Shown: positions 8,087 to 16,365 of the stretch, in pieces
Position numbering within the stretch: position 1 is the stretch's first letter
Layout: every line of letters begins with the position of its first letter
Source: Gammaproteobacteria bacterium
Lineage (GTDB): Bacteria > Pseudomonadota > Gammaproteobacteria > Arenicellales > UBA868
Length of the DNA: 64,000 bases
Assembly (NCBI GenBank): GCA_022450155.1
Contig: JAKUQR010000011.1
Span: 38,667 to 102,666 of the forward strand
Direction of reading: 5' to 3'
The notes under the pieces: model-generated
Seen by the model: the letters and a program-made list of their open reading frames with translations, nothing else
Told to the model about the DNA's origin: nothing
Database searches by the model: none
Translations under genes and position numbers: made by a program

Positions 8087-8995
8087 TCAGAGGTCCAGCC
8101 GGTACACCCGCGCAGCGGTATCGTGGAAGAGCATTCTTTTCTCGTCGAGTGAAAAGTCCGCGACCATTTTTTTGTAGGCACGAAAGAGATCGTCAAACGG
8201 TATCCGAAGGCCAGCAACCGGAAAGTTGCTTGCAAACATGCAGCGGTGTGGCCCGAACAGTTCGATAGCTTCCAGTACAATCGCACGGTTTTCTTCATAC
8301 CGCCAGGGATCGTTCTTTAATCCCAGTTCTGAGAGTTTGACCACGGTGTTTGGCTCATTCGCCATTGCCTGCATGGCATCGCGCCAAAGGGTCATACCGG
8401 TTTGGCTGCGGTCCCATGGGAAACCCGTGTGGTTGATAATGACTGATGTCTGGGGAATCAGCCGGGTGATGTCCACGGCCTCTTTGAGATGCCACACGGG
8501 TACTCTCAGGTCGTAGCTCAGGTCATATTTTTCGAGCAGCCTCAGGCCGCGACGCCACAGCGGATCACCCATGGTACCGGGGGCATCGGGGGACAATACG
8601 CCGGGCGCATTCCCTGTTCTGGGTTTTGAACGGATACCGCGCACCATGGACCGTTCTGCCTGTTGCGCGATGATGTCTTCCGCATCGGGCGTATCAAACC
8701 AGGCATGGGCAACGATCGCAGTGGGCATGCCGTGCGTTGCCGCGATCTGTTTAAGCCAGAGCGTTTCACCGATCTGGTCGGTGCGCTCGCGTTCGGCCTC
8801 GCAGTGCACAGTGGCGATGATGTTGTGCCCAGCGGAATCTCTACGGTAGTCGCGAGGGAGGTAATTACACCGTAGGGCAGAATAATCGCCCAGGAAAAAG
8901 TCCGGTTCAGGCTGGTCTGTTAAGAACGGATAATGGCCCTGATCAAGATCCCACAGATGATGGTGAGCATCAATGATCTCAATGTCTTCAACCAT
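8087..8995 (-). CDS. Amidohydrolase (TIM-barrel, COG3618-type lactonase/hydrolase)
   Basis: A 302-residue metal-dependent hydrolase of the 2-pyrone-4,6-dicarboxylate lactonase/L-fuconolactonase group. The N-terminal metal motif IDAHHHLWD is intact, followed by TVHCEAER, the VIINHTGFPWD strand with its His, and a C-terminal MFASNFPV strand, where the family usually has GSDFPV. The Asn in place of Asp at that last site is a possible change to a catalytic acid. Length is normal. It is followed on the same strand by nothing coding, and preceded by the TauD-like gene 30 bases upstream, so the two are likely co-transcribed (TauD first). Substrate unknown. Confidence 0.82.
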   Translation of the reverse strand: MVEDIEIIDAHHHLWDLDQGHYPFLTDQPEPDFFLGDYSALRCNYLPRDYRRDSAGHNIIATVHCEAERERTDQIGETLWLKQIAATHGMPTAIVAHAWFDTPDAEDIIAQQAERSMVRGIRSKPRTGNAPGVLSPDAPGTMGDPLWRRGLRLLEKYDLSYDLRVPVWHLKEAVDITRLIPQTSVIINHTGFPWDRSQTGMTLWRDAMQAMANEPNTVVKLSELGLKNDPWRYEENRAIVLEAIELFGPHRCMFASNFPVAGLRIPFDDLFRAYKKMVADFSLDEKRMLFHDTAARVYRLDL

Positions 8996-9025
8996 TGCGA
9001 AAGACTAGAACGCCTGACGATGTGG

Positions 9026-9892
9026 TCAACGGAATACAGGTGCGTCACCAGACACTGTTGCGCGCAGCATCACGCGCCGGTATCGAGCGGAATCGTAGGA
9101 CGCTACGGAGTGCATGGTGCACCGGTTGTCCCACATGATTACATCATTCTGTGTCCAGTGATGCTCGTAGACAAATCGGTCTTGCGTCGCAAATTCATAG
9201 ATTTCTTCGAGGATCGGTCGGCTTTCTTCAGCAGACAGGCCAACGATCTCAGAGATGGTATGCGGGCTGATATACAGTGCGGTGCGGCCGGTCACAGGGT
9301 GTGACCGTGTCATGGGGTGCTCCTGCACCAGTTCCTCATGCTGTTCTAACGAATGTGCTTTTTCACCAAACACCAGGGTCTGTATGTAGTCATAGCTGTG
9401 CACCGCATGGTGAGTATCGACCAACTCCTTGAGGTGCTGGGGAAGGGTTTCATAGGCCGTGTGTAAATTGCAGAAATAGGTCTCCCCGCCTTCAGGCGGC
9501 ACTTCGGCGGCACGCAGCAGAGAGCCCAGGCTCGGGATCGCCCGAAATGAACTGTCGGTATGCCAGATCCGTGTACCGGTCAGGTACTTGGCTTGGTAGC
9601 TGTCCACCGAAAAGATCTGGCCATCCTCGTTCACGTTCGAGACGCGATAGATCTCCTGCTGTACTGAGGAGCGGTGTTCTTTGGATGGATGAATCTCGAG
9701 TTCGCCGAAAAGGCCGCTGAAGCCTACCTGTTCGGCTTCCGTAATGTCTTGGTCCGGGAACAGCAGCAGGTGGTGGTCCAGAAGTGCTTGCTGGATAGTC
9801 TGAAAATCGTTCGGGTTAATATTACCTTTGAGGCGCGTACCGCGCACGCAAGCACCCAGTGGTGCATTCAGAGGCGTGATTTCAGTTGGCAT
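9026..9892 (-). CDS. TauD/TfdA-family Fe(II)/2-oxoglutarate dioxygenase
   Basis: A 288-residue dioxygenase with the complete facial triad: His111 and Asp113 in WHTDSSF, and His261 in NRCTMHS. The RYRRVMLR segment supplies the 2-oxoglutarate-binding Arg (about 272). Such enzymes hydroxylate a substrate next to a heteroatom so that sulfite, phosphate, phenol or amine is released. The N-terminus (ITPLNAPLGACVRG) is typical. It starts divergently from the MFS gene, with 122 bases between the starts holding both promoters. The amidohydrolase lies just downstream. Taurine specificity cannot be assumed. Confidence 0.9.
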   Translation of the reverse strand: MPTEITPLNAPLGACVRGTRLKGNINPNDFQTIQQALLDHHLLLFPDQDITEAEQVGFSGLFGELEIHPSKEHRSSVQQEIYRVSNVNEDGQIFSVDSYQAKYLTGTRIWHTDSSFRAIPSLGSLLRAAEVPPEGGETYFCNLHTAYETLPQHLKELVDTHHAVHSYDYIQTLVFGEKAHSLEQHEELVQEHPMTRSHPVTGRTALYISPHTISEIVGLSAEESRPILEEIYEFATQDRFVYEHHWTQNDVIMWDNRCTMHSVASYDSARYRRVMLRATVSGDAPVFR

Positions 9893-10014
9893 CAGGTGGT
9901 CCTTTGATCAGGCAGCATAACCGTTGGCAGTCGCTGGGAGACTGATGTCATTATAGGAGAATATTCAGCACATGAGCGTGATTCACTAAGCGATTTTCCC
10001 TTGATATCCTCGAC

Positions 10015-11196
10015 ATGCAGACAGTGAAGAAACAAACCCTGGCAGTGAGTGCTGGTGTGCACGCGACTCAGGATGGACTTACATCTACGGTCTACGTGCT
10101 GCTACCCATACTCGCGCAGAGTCTGGGCCTGAGTTACGCCCAGGTGGGGACCGTGCGGGCAGTCTATAGCGGCATGATGTGGGTGCTGGAAATTCCGGCC
10201 GGTATCTTGTCTGAGCGCTTTGGAGAACAACGCCTTTTGGTGTTTGGATTGATTGCGGCAGGTCTGGGTTACGGGATATTGTCGACTGCCAACAGCTTTT
10301 ATGGTGTGTTGTTTGCGCTGTTGATCGCCGGTACGGGCGCGGCATTTCAACACTCCCTGAGTTCTGCGCTGATCAGTCGGGTATACGACGGTCCCAGTCG
10401 GCGTGTGGCGCTCGGCACCTATAACGCCAGTGGTGATGCCGGCAAGTTGTTGTTTACAGCCGTTGCGAGCCTGCTGTTCGGTGTGGGCATTGCCTGGCAG
10501 ACGGTTGTCAGCGGTTATGGGGTTCTGGCACTGCTTGCCTCGGCTGTACTGTGGCTGGTTCTGCGACGACTGCGCTCCAAAGGTGGTGAGTCGATCCAGG
10601 CCAGGAACCCAAGCACCACAGCCAGCTGGGGTATTACTGACCGTTCAGGATTTCGATGGTTGGCTGCAATAGTGTTTTTCGACATTGCCGTACAGGACGG
10701 GTTTTTAGTGTTTGTTGCATTTCTGATGATTGAGAAAAACATACCCGCCGGTTTGGCCGCCTTCGCGGTTGTGGCAACGCTCGCGGGGGGGGTAATCGGA
10801 AAATATGCCTGTGGTCATCTGTCGGCACACATGGGGGTGGTTCGTTCTTTGTTTCTGGTCGAGGTATTCACTGCTGTAGGGATTGTGGGTGTCATCCTGT
10901 TGCCGCCAGTTGCGGCGTTTTGTTTGCTGCCCCTGGTGGGCATCGTGTTACAGGGGTCGTCGACCATCACCTATGGCTCAGTCAGTCAATTTGTGGATGA
11001 AGCCCGCCAGTCGCGTGGGTTTGCGCTGATCTACAGCATGGCGAATGGTGCGTCTGTCGCCGGTCCGGTGGGATTTGGCATGATCAGTGATTTTTACAGT
11101 GTGGGTACTGCCGTGGCGATAATGGCGGGGGTGACACTGCTGCCGCTGGGTATGTGTGGGCGATTACAGGCTGGCCTGAACCGGGTTGGTCAATAG
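10015..11196 (+). CDS. MFS transporter
   Basis: A 393-residue inner-membrane protein with about 12 hydrophobic segments in two halves and the MFS loop 2-3 pattern IPAGILSERFGEQRLL (the GxLsDRxGrr/k signature). The two halves are separated by a basic loop near residue 190 (LRRLRSKGGE). No other domain is present. It is divergent from the TauD-like/amidohydrolase pair and may import their substrate or export a product. No specificity can be inferred. Confidence 0.88.
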   Translation: MQTVKKQTLAVSAGVHATQDGLTSTVYVLLPILAQSLGLSYAQVGTVRAVYSGMMWVLEIPAGILSERFGEQRLLVFGLIAAGLGYGILSTANSFYGVLFALLIAGTGAAFQHSLSSALISRVYDGPSRRVALGTYNASGDAGKLLFTAVASLLFGVGIAWQTVVSGYGVLALLASAVLWLVLRRLRSKGGESIQARNPSTTASWGITDRSGFRWLAAIVFFDIAVQDGFLVFVAFLMIEKNIPAGLAAFAVVATLAGGVIGKYACGHLSAHMGVVRSLFLVEVFTAVGIVGVILLPPVAAFCLLPLVGIVLQGSSTITYGSVSQFVDEARQSRGFALIYSMANGASVAGPVGFGMISDFYSVGTAVAIMAGVTLLPLGMCGRLQAGLNRVGQ

Positions 11197-11249
11197 GGTA
11201 TAACGATGCTTCACAATGTGCTTGGGTTCCAGATAACACCTTAGCTGGC

Positions 11250-11360
11250 CAGCCGGGCTGCGAACATGCTATGACTTTTTTAAAAGAGGAACTACGTCAT
11301 TCGATGGTCCAGGTGCGCTGTGAAAAGTTGTCTGATCTGCCTGCACACCCCCTCGATTAA
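11250..11360 (+). pseudogene. Possible C-terminal remnant of an FMN alpha-hydroxy-acid dehydrogenase
   Basis: In one frame, ending at a TAA at 11358, the peptide GCEHAMTFLKEELRHSM followed by CEKLSDL matches the pattern that ends FMN-dependent alpha-hydroxy-acid oxidases (G-V-x6-L-x2-E-x3-M-x3-G-C-x3-D-L). No upstream barrel or active-site sequence is present in the 100 bases before it; the MFS gene ends at 11196. The match is short and made by eye, so it could be chance. Confidence 0.35.
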
Positions 11361-11412
11361 TAATCTTAAAATTTCTACAATCGTCGACGCTGACAGATCA
11401 GGAGTCCGTTAA

Positions 11413-12132
11413 ATGTCCAACAATGTAGTCACAGAACTCGCACCGACTGGCACCCTGCGTGCCGCGATTAATCTGGCCAACTTCCTGCTAGTGAGCTCAA
11501 GGGCCGACAATGGTGACCCCCAGGGTGTGGCGCCGGATCTCGCGGCGGCGATCGCGGACAGTCTGGGCGTGGGTGTTTCGTACGTACCGTTTGAACGACC
11601 CGGGCCCCTGGCTGATGCTGCCGTGGAGGGCGTCTGGGATATCGGACTGATTGCTGTGGAACCGGCTCGCGCTGAACACATCGAATTTACCGAGCCGTAT
11701 GTTGAGATAGAGGCAACCTATCTGGTGTCTGGTGATTCAGATATCCGGACGATTTCGGAGGTCGATCAGCCTGGTGTCCGGATCGCGATAGCCGCGCGCA
11801 GTGCCTACGATCTTTATCTCAGTCGAAATCTGCAGCATGCAGAGCTGATCAGGGCTGAAGGGATTGACGGCTCGTTCGATCTTTTTGTTGGCGAAGGACT
11901 GGACGCGCTGGCTGGACTGAGACCGCGTCTGCTCTCGGACGTGGTGCAGATTGAAAATGCGCGCATACTCGACGGCCGGTTTACCGCGGTACAGCAGGCC
12001 GTGGGTACCCCTTCCGATCGAACCGCGGGCGCGGCCTACCTGCGGGATTTTGTTGCAGAAGCCAAAGCCAGCGGCCTGATTACCGAACTGATCGCACGTC
12101 ATCAGGTGGATGGCCTTTTGGTAGCAAGTTGA
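11413..12132 (+). CDS. Solute-binding-protein family 3-like protein without signal peptide
   Basis: A 239-residue type II periplasmic-binding-protein domain. LRAAINLANFLL, APDLAAAIADSLG, VEGVWDIGLIAVEPARAEHIEFTEPY and GVRIAIAARSAYDLYLSR follow the SBP_bac_3 pattern. The usual signal peptide is missing: the first 15 residues (MSNNVVTELAPTGTL) are polar. Start ATG 11413 has an AGGAG-like site just upstream, and no in-frame upstream start adds a hydrophobic stretch. No permease or ATPase gene is near. It may be a cytoplasmic ligand-binding protein or a cyclohexadienyl-dehydratase-like enzyme. Monocistronic. Confidence 0.75.
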   Translation: MSNNVVTELAPTGTLRAAINLANFLLVSSRADNGDPQGVAPDLAAAIADSLGVGVSYVPFERPGPLADAAVEGVWDIGLIAVEPARAEHIEFTEPYVEIEATYLVSGDSDIRTISEVDQPGVRIAIAARSAYDLYLSRNLQHAELIRAEGIDGSFDLFVGEGLDALAGLRPRLLSDVVQIENARILDGRFTAVQQAVGTPSDRTAGAAYLRDFVAEAKASGLITELIARHQVDGLLVAS

Positions 12133-12232
12133 CGATCAGTGACCGGTGATCCAGCTTTCAGATTCAGGACCGTGAATCGATGCCACTTAAGTACGTCGCC
12201 ACAAACTGGGTGTGTTTCAGTTGAGAAAGCAA

Positions 12233-12264
12233 AAGCGGTGCAACCGGTATCGGTTACACCGCTT
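12233..12264 (-). terminator. Intrinsic terminator (mainly minus strand)
   Basis: 14-base arms AAGCGGTGCAACCG and CGGTTACACCGCTT pair with one mismatch around a GTAT loop. Read on the minus strand, the hairpin is followed by TTTGCTTTC, giving a U-rich tail. It lies 43 bases past the stop of the minus-strand alpha-beta-barrel gene, and could also stop plus-strand transcription from the binding-protein gene. Confidence 0.75.
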
Positions 12265-12306
12265 CAATTTAGTTTGTCGTTCTGGTAACGAGTTCTGATA
12301 CAACGA

Positions 12307-12921
12307 CTACATCATAACCCGCACAATCGCCCGCAGATTGACATTGAAACTCGAAAGTGCTGCCTGGTAGGCCGCATCGGCGGTCAGTGCGTCGTAGGTT
12401 TTCTCGATCGCCGCCATCGATGGATAGGTGACGCCGAGTAAGCGGTTGCCCGCATTGCTGCCGGTTACCAGTGTCCCGTAGCGCAGCGTGAGTGCACCGC
12501 CATCCGCAAAGATGGGTGCCAGCTGAGTGACAGTGTCAATCATGGTATCGGCTGCAGTAACTCGCGTGAGTACAATGAACTTGGGAGTTTTGGTCGTATT
12601 CTGGTCAAAGGGCACGGCATGTATTTTGAGGAGGTTTCGCATGACCACGCTGACCTTGCCGCTGGCCATCATCGCTGCATAATCCGAAGACGCAGCATAC
12701 ACATCCAGCGCTTTTTCAAATCCGTCCATTCCTTCGTAGGCCTGGAACAAAGCCAATGAGCCGGCTTGTTCTCCGGTGGTGATGATGCCTGCCCGGACAA
12801 CGATTGCACCGGCTTTGGATTTAAGGTCATCGATGACACTTCCGATCTGTTCCATCGCAGTCGCTACATAAGTGGGGTCACATTTAGCCACGGTAATCAC
12901 AAAATAATTGGCATCGGCCAT
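12307..12921 (-). CDS. Tandem dimeric alpha/beta-barrel (ferredoxin-like) protein
   Basis: A 204-residue protein made of two copies of a stress-response/ABM-type alpha-beta barrel half. Copy 1 (about 5-98) runs from YFVITVAKCD to RNLLKIHAV; copy 2 (about 112-203) runs from KFIVLTRVTA to LRAIVRVM. Both contain the same order: edge strand, helix, RxGxxxTG strand (RAGIITTGE and RYGTLVTGS), helix, final strand. A two-copy chain would fold as a built-in dimer. Ligand and reaction are unknown; single-copy relatives include Dabb and DUF1330-like proteins. A strong AGGAGG site precedes the ATG and a clear terminator follows, so it is a single-gene unit. Confidence 0.7.
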   Translation of the reverse strand: MADANYFVITVAKCDPTYVATAMEQIGSVIDDLKSKAGAIVVRAGIITTGEQAGSLALFQAYEGMDGFEKALDVYAASSDYAAMMASGKVSVVMRNLLKIHAVPFDQNTTKTPKFIVLTRVTAADTMIDTVTQLAPIFADGGALTLRYGTLVTGSNAGNRLLGVTYPSMAAIEKTYDALTADAAYQAALSSFNVNLRAIVRVMM

Positions 12922-13129
12922 AGTTATATCCTCCTGCTGTTGTTGGATTGATCGCTACGCCAGGTGTTTAACCTGCATGAGTTATGTTACACCACCGTGG
13001 TGATGATCGTAATCGGTTTAAGGTTGTACTTAGGACTTTTAGTATACTGATTGGTACCGAAGCCACTGGCCTGATAGGGGATAAATGACCCCCCACGCAT
13101 GTCGCCACTTTGGTTAAGGTACAGCAACT

Positions 13130-13342
13130 ATGGTCAGTACATTTAAAGCGGTTCATGCGCAGGGTTACCATCAGATCATGGGTCGTTTCAGCACCCGGTT
13201 GGCGACTTCATTTTTGAACTACGTCGGTACCGTGCCCGGGCAGGCTATTCTGGATGTGTTTCTAAGTGGCAAGCCGGACGGGTTCCGGTCCTTTCTCGCC
13301 TCGGCCTGGATCTGTAAAGGTATTGTTGCTGAAGCCGGTTAG
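13130..13342 (+). pseudogene. SAM-methyltransferase N-terminal remnant
   Basis: The first 43 codons (TFKAVHAQGYHQIMGRF, SFLNYVG, GQAILDV) match the start of class I SAM methyltransferases of the type D-x-Y-x-x-x-M-G-R-W-S-x-x-L. In those, VLDVGCGTG follows. Here ILDV is followed by FLSGKPDGFRSF and the frame stops 25 codons later, so the SAM-binding glycine loop and everything after it are gone. The remaining codons do not resemble the family except perhaps a C-terminal tail. A 70-codon product would be non-functional as a methyltransferase. Confidence 0.6.
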
Positions 13343-13408
13343 CGGTTGGATTGCGTGTCAGGGAAAGATTACTGAAAACGACAGGCTTTACGGAGGTATG
13401 ATCTACGG

Positions 13409-14143
13409 ATGATTGAACACCATATTGATATTGCGACTGATGACGGCCAGATGGCCACCTTCATCACCTATCCCGAGTCCGGTGGACCATTTCCTGTTGT
13501 GCTGTTTTTAATCGATGCGCCTGGAAAGCGTGAAGAATTGCACGACATGGCCCGGCGGATCAGTGCAACGGGCTACTACGTCGTGCTTTCCAATCTCTAC
13601 TATCGCGATGTCCGCTCGTTTACGGTGCATCGGGAAGACCCCGCCAGTACCGAGCAGATGTTCGATCTGATGTCGAATCTTGACAATCGTCTGGTTGCTC
13701 AGGATGCTGCTGCGATGCTGGCCCATGCAGACGCCGATGCTGTTGCGGATGCCAGCCGGGTCGGCGTTACCGGGTATTGCATGAGCGGGCCCTTTGCATT
13801 GTGGATCGCTGCAGAATTTCCGGAGGTGGTGAAATCGGCTGCTTCGATCCACGGGGTGCGCCTTGCCGTGGATGCCGAGGATTCTCCACACACCCGGGCA
13901 GCGGAAATGAAGGGTGAGATCTTGGTTATGGCAGCCGAGCATGATGCCTATGTGGACCGGGCACATTACGATCGGCTGGTCGGTGCGTTCGAAGCGGCAG
14001 GAACCAATGCCCATTGCGAGTGGATCGATGGCGCACACCATGGGTTTGTGTTTCCCAACCGTGCCAAGTTCGACAAAGAGGCAGCAGAACGTCACTGGGA
14101 ACTGCTGCACTGCTTGTTTGATCGCACACTCAAAAAACAATAG
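13409..14143 (+). CDS. Dienelactone-hydrolase family protein
   Basis: A 244-residue alpha/beta hydrolase. The nucleophile is Cys124 in GYCMSG, with Asp179 (AAEHDAYV) and His211 (GAHHGFVFP) completing a Cys-Asp-His triad typical of dienelactone hydrolases rather than serine esterases. Family enzymes open dienelactone to maleylacetate, but many homologues act on other esters or lactones. Length is normal (about 230-250). ATG 13409 overlaps an upstream GGAGGT-like site. Downstream is the GFA-family gene, 113 bases away. Confidence 0.88.
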   Translation: MIEHHIDIATDDGQMATFITYPESGGPFPVVLFLIDAPGKREELHDMARRISATGYYVVLSNLYYRDVRSFTVHREDPASTEQMFDLMSNLDNRLVAQDAAAMLAHADADAVADASRVGVTGYCMSGPFALWIAAEFPEVVKSAASIHGVRLAVDAEDSPHTRAAEMKGEILVMAAEHDAYVDRAHYDRLVGAFEAAGTNAHCEWIDGAHHGFVFPNRAKFDKEAAERHWELLHCLFDRTLKKQ

Positions 14144-14256
14144 GTTTGAGTCTGCTCGGCCAGTACATTGTCGCTACCAGGGCAATCTTTCCCCCAAACT
14201 GGCGACTATGCAGTTGAGCGGGGCGACTTTTACCAACTTTGCCTGAGGAGAGTCGA

Positions 14257-14670
14257 ATGAAGGTTGATGGCGGTTGCTTATGCGGATATATCACTTACGA
14301 AGCAGAAGTTGACCCTGAAAAGGTGGCGGTTTGCCACTGCACAGATTGTCAGACCCATTCCGGTACCGCCTTTGGTGTGGTGGTAGGGATTGCCGATAAC
14401 CAGTTTCAGCTGCGAACAGGGGAACTCAAGACTTATCAGAAAACAGCTGACAGCGGTACACTGCGGGCACTCGCGTTTTGTCCGGAATGTGGGACCCGGA
14501 TCTATGCGCGAACCGAGGATGACGACTCCAAGTTCTTCGGCTTGCGGGTCGGTACGGTGACTCAACGCAATGAGTTGGTACCTAAAGTGCAGGTGTGGTG
14601 CCGTTCCGAACAGGACTGGGTCGCTGATCTGTCGTCAATTCCGAAGGTCGACCGACAACCGCAGCTTTAA
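14257..14670 (+). CDS. GFA-family zinc protein
   Basis: A 137-residue protein of the glutathione-dependent-formaldehyde-activating-enzyme fold (Mss4-like). The cysteine motifs GGCLCG, CHCTDCQ and CPECGTRI are in order and supply the zinc sites. Few family members have proven activity; binding of small thiol or C1 adducts is suggested by the family name. ATG 14257, behind GAGGAGAG, is chosen over an in-frame TTG at 14239. Confidence 0.85.
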   Translation: MKVDGGCLCGYITYEAEVDPEKVAVCHCTDCQTHSGTAFGVVVGIADNQFQLRTGELKTYQKTADSGTLRALAFCPECGTRIYARTEDDDSKFFGLRVGTVTQRNELVPKVQVWCRSEQDWVADLSSIPKVDRQPQL

Positions 14671-14784
14671 TTGCGCTAGGATGTTCAACAGGTCTGAAGG
14701 GTTCACGGCGTCATATAGGATTCCCGAGCACAGGAGATTGCTCATGAACGGGTCATCTTGCTTGAAGCCGAAAAACAGTTTTTG

Positions 14785-15174
14785 ATGAACGTCTTTCTAA
14801 TTCTGGCAGCTGTGTTGGGCACTTTGGGATTGCTAGCCGGCAGTCTCGGTGCCCATTTGTGGCAGGATCTTTTGACAGATTCGGATGTTGCGGGCCGATT
14901 TCAGCGAGCCGAAGAATATCTCTTCTACCACGCCTTGATGCTCGCGGTGGTTGCGTTACTGGTCGAACGATTTCCGACGCAGAAATTCCAGTCGGTCGGC
15001 TGGTGTCTTGCAGTCGGTGTGTTTATTTTTTCCGGCAGCCTGCTGGTGTACAGCGTGACTGGATTTCGACCTATCATCAAAATTACCCCGCTTGGCGGTT
15101 CTCTATTGATTATCGGCTGGATACTGTTGGGAATACGGTCATGGCAGATGTATCGCCGGCACAGGGGCCGATAG
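14785..15174 (+). CDS. DUF423-family small membrane protein
   Basis: A 129-residue protein with four predicted membrane segments. The N-terminus VFLILAAVLGTLGLLAGSLGAH and the FHxLML-type helix (YLFYHALMLAV) are typical of DUF423/TMEM256. Function unknown in bacteria. ATG 14785 gives the family's normal start; an in-frame TTG at 14758 would add a charged extension. It is followed 24 bases later by the acetamidase-like gene on the same strand. Confidence 0.82.
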   Translation: MNVFLILAAVLGTLGLLAGSLGAHLWQDLLTDSDVAGRFQRAEEYLFYHALMLAVVALLVERFPTQKFQSVGWCLAVGVFIFSGSLLVYSVTGFRPIIKITPLGGSLLIIGWILLGIRSWQMYRRHRGR

Positions 15175-15198
15175 CAGTCTCGGAACAGAGAGAGTTTA

Positions 15199-16137
15199 GT
15201 GACAGGCACCCACACAATTCACGCCAAGCACCACCATTTTGGCTGGGATAATTCATTCCTGCCAGTGATCACCGTGGCGCCGGGTGACTCGATGGAAATC
15301 GATACAGTCGACTCATCAGGTGGCCAGCTGACGGTGAATTCGAGGGTGGGAGATGTGTCGGTACTCGACTTTGAGAAGGTCAACCCTGTCACCGGTCCGA
15401 TCCGGGTCGACGGTGCCGATCCGGGGGATATTCTCAAAGTGACCATCGATCATTTCGCTCCCTCTGGTTGGGGCTGGACGGCGGTAATCCCCGGGTTCGG
15501 TCTGCTGGCCGATCAGTTTACGGAGCCTGCGCTACACACCTGGAGCTATGATCCGAATGCTCTGTCACCTGCTGCCTATGGGCCGGGTGGCCGTGTTCCG
15601 TTGAAACCATTCTGTGGAACGATTGGCGTAGCGCCGGCGGCTGATGGACTGCACAGTGTTGTGCCACCGCGTCGAGTCGGTGGCAACATGGACATTCGCG
15701 ATCTCTGCGCTGGCAGTGTGTTGTATCTGCCGGTGGAAGTAGCGGGGGCTTTGTTCTCTATTGGTGACACCCACGCCGCCCAGGGTGACGGGGAGGTCTG
15801 TGGCACTGCAATTGAGAGTCCGATGTCTGTGGGCCTGAGCTTCGAGCTGATTAAGCAGACGCCTTTGGCATTTCCACGATACGAGACCACAGGTCCCGTC
15901 ACAAGCCATTTTGATCTGAAGGGTTATCAGGTCACCACTGGAATCGGTGACGACCTGATGCAGGGAGCCCGGGATGCCGTGAGCGGGATGATCGATCTAT
16001 TGAGCACGCAGCAGGGTATCTCGGCCGTTGAAGCCTATATGCTTTGCAGTGTGTGTGCAGACCTCCGGATAAGCGAAATCGTCGATCAGCCCAACTGGGT
16101 CGTGTCGCTGTATTTTCCGAAAATTGTGTTTGATTAA
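15199..16137 (+). CDS. Acetamidase/formamidase family protein
   Basis: A 312-residue FmdA/AmdA-family beta-rich hydrolase. Recognisable blocks are the N-terminal HHFGWDN, the VTGPIRVDGADPGD segment, and GDTHAAQGDGEVCGTAIE, which holds the conserved His, Asp and Glu of the active-site region. The family hydrolyses formamide, acetamide or similar small amides to ammonia and acid, fitting the other C-N hydrolases in the window. Start is GTG 15199. It ends just before the minigene's terminator, which lies on the opposite strand. Confidence 0.87.
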   Translation: MTGTHTIHAKHHHFGWDNSFLPVITVAPGDSMEIDTVDSSGGQLTVNSRVGDVSVLDFEKVNPVTGPIRVDGADPGDILKVTIDHFAPSGWGWTAVIPGFGLLADQFTEPALHTWSYDPNALSPAAYGPGGRVPLKPFCGTIGVAPAADGLHSVVPPRRVGGNMDIRDLCAGSVLYLPVEVAGALFSIGDTHAAQGDGEVCGTAIESPMSVGLSFELIKQTPLAFPRYETTGPVTSHFDLKGYQVTTGIGDDLMQGARDAVSGMIDLLSTQQGISAVEAYMLCSVCADLRISEIVDQPNWVVSLYFPKIVFD

Positions 16138-16187
16138 ACCGCAGGTTGGCTGCTAGACATGACACGAATGGCAGTCACAACAAAAGA

Positions 16188-16205
16188 CGCCCACCGAAGT
16201 GGGCG
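16188..16205 (-). terminator. Intrinsic terminator of the minigene
   Basis: A perfect 7-base GC stem (CGCCCAC/GTGGGCG) with a 4-base loop. On the minus strand it is followed by TCTTTTGTTGTG, a U-rich tail. It begins 50 bases after the stop codon of the 24-codon ORF, and no other minus-strand gene lies between. It sits 51 bases after the acetamidase stop, so it might also halt plus-strand readthrough, but no T-run follows on that side. Confidence 0.75.
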
Positions 16206-16254
16206 CCGTGATTGGTCATCCCAGTGAACACTATCACTGGATAGGGTGCTGTTC

Positions 16255-16329
16255 TTAGCTCAGGAGGTTGCTCTTAAGTTCCGATAAAACACCAAAGTCC
16301 ACTGGGAATATACGCATATCACTAGACAT
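16255..16329 (-). CDS. 24-residue peptide minigene, unrecognised
   Basis: A short ORF encoding 24 residues: MSSDMRIFPVDF at the N-terminus, then GVLSELKSNLLS. It is preceded by AAGGAGGTGATC, which matches 12 consecutive bases of the anti-Shine-Dalgarno sequence at the 3' end of 16S rRNA, with 7 bases from GGAGG to the ATG. A sigma-70-like promoter lies 37 bases upstream of the ATG and an intrinsic terminator 50 bases downstream, giving an independent transcript of about 175 bases. No membrane segment, Cys or RiPP motif is visible; the C-terminal half could form an amphipathic helix. It is not PqqA, because the E-x-x-x-Y core is absent. It could be a small protein, a modified-peptide precursor or a coding sRNA. 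Confidence 0.6.
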   Translation of the reverse strand: MSSDMRIFPVDFGVLSELKSNLLS

Positions 16330-16330
16330 G

Positions 16331-16343
16331 TGATCACCTCCTT
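16331..16343 (-). promoter_or_regulatory. Exceptionally strong ribosome binding site
   Basis: On the minus strand this reads AAGGAGGTGATCA, complementary to the 16S rRNA 3' end over 12 bases. It is the longest such match I noticed in the window and fixes the start of the 24-codon ORF. Confidence 0.75.
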
Positions 16344-16365
16344 CTAAGTTGTTCGTCGGGCCTCA

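Noticed and set aside
16255..16329. PqqA identity for the 24-codon ORF
   Set aside because: The Glu-x-x-x-Tyr core that PqqA needs is absent and no pqq genes are present.
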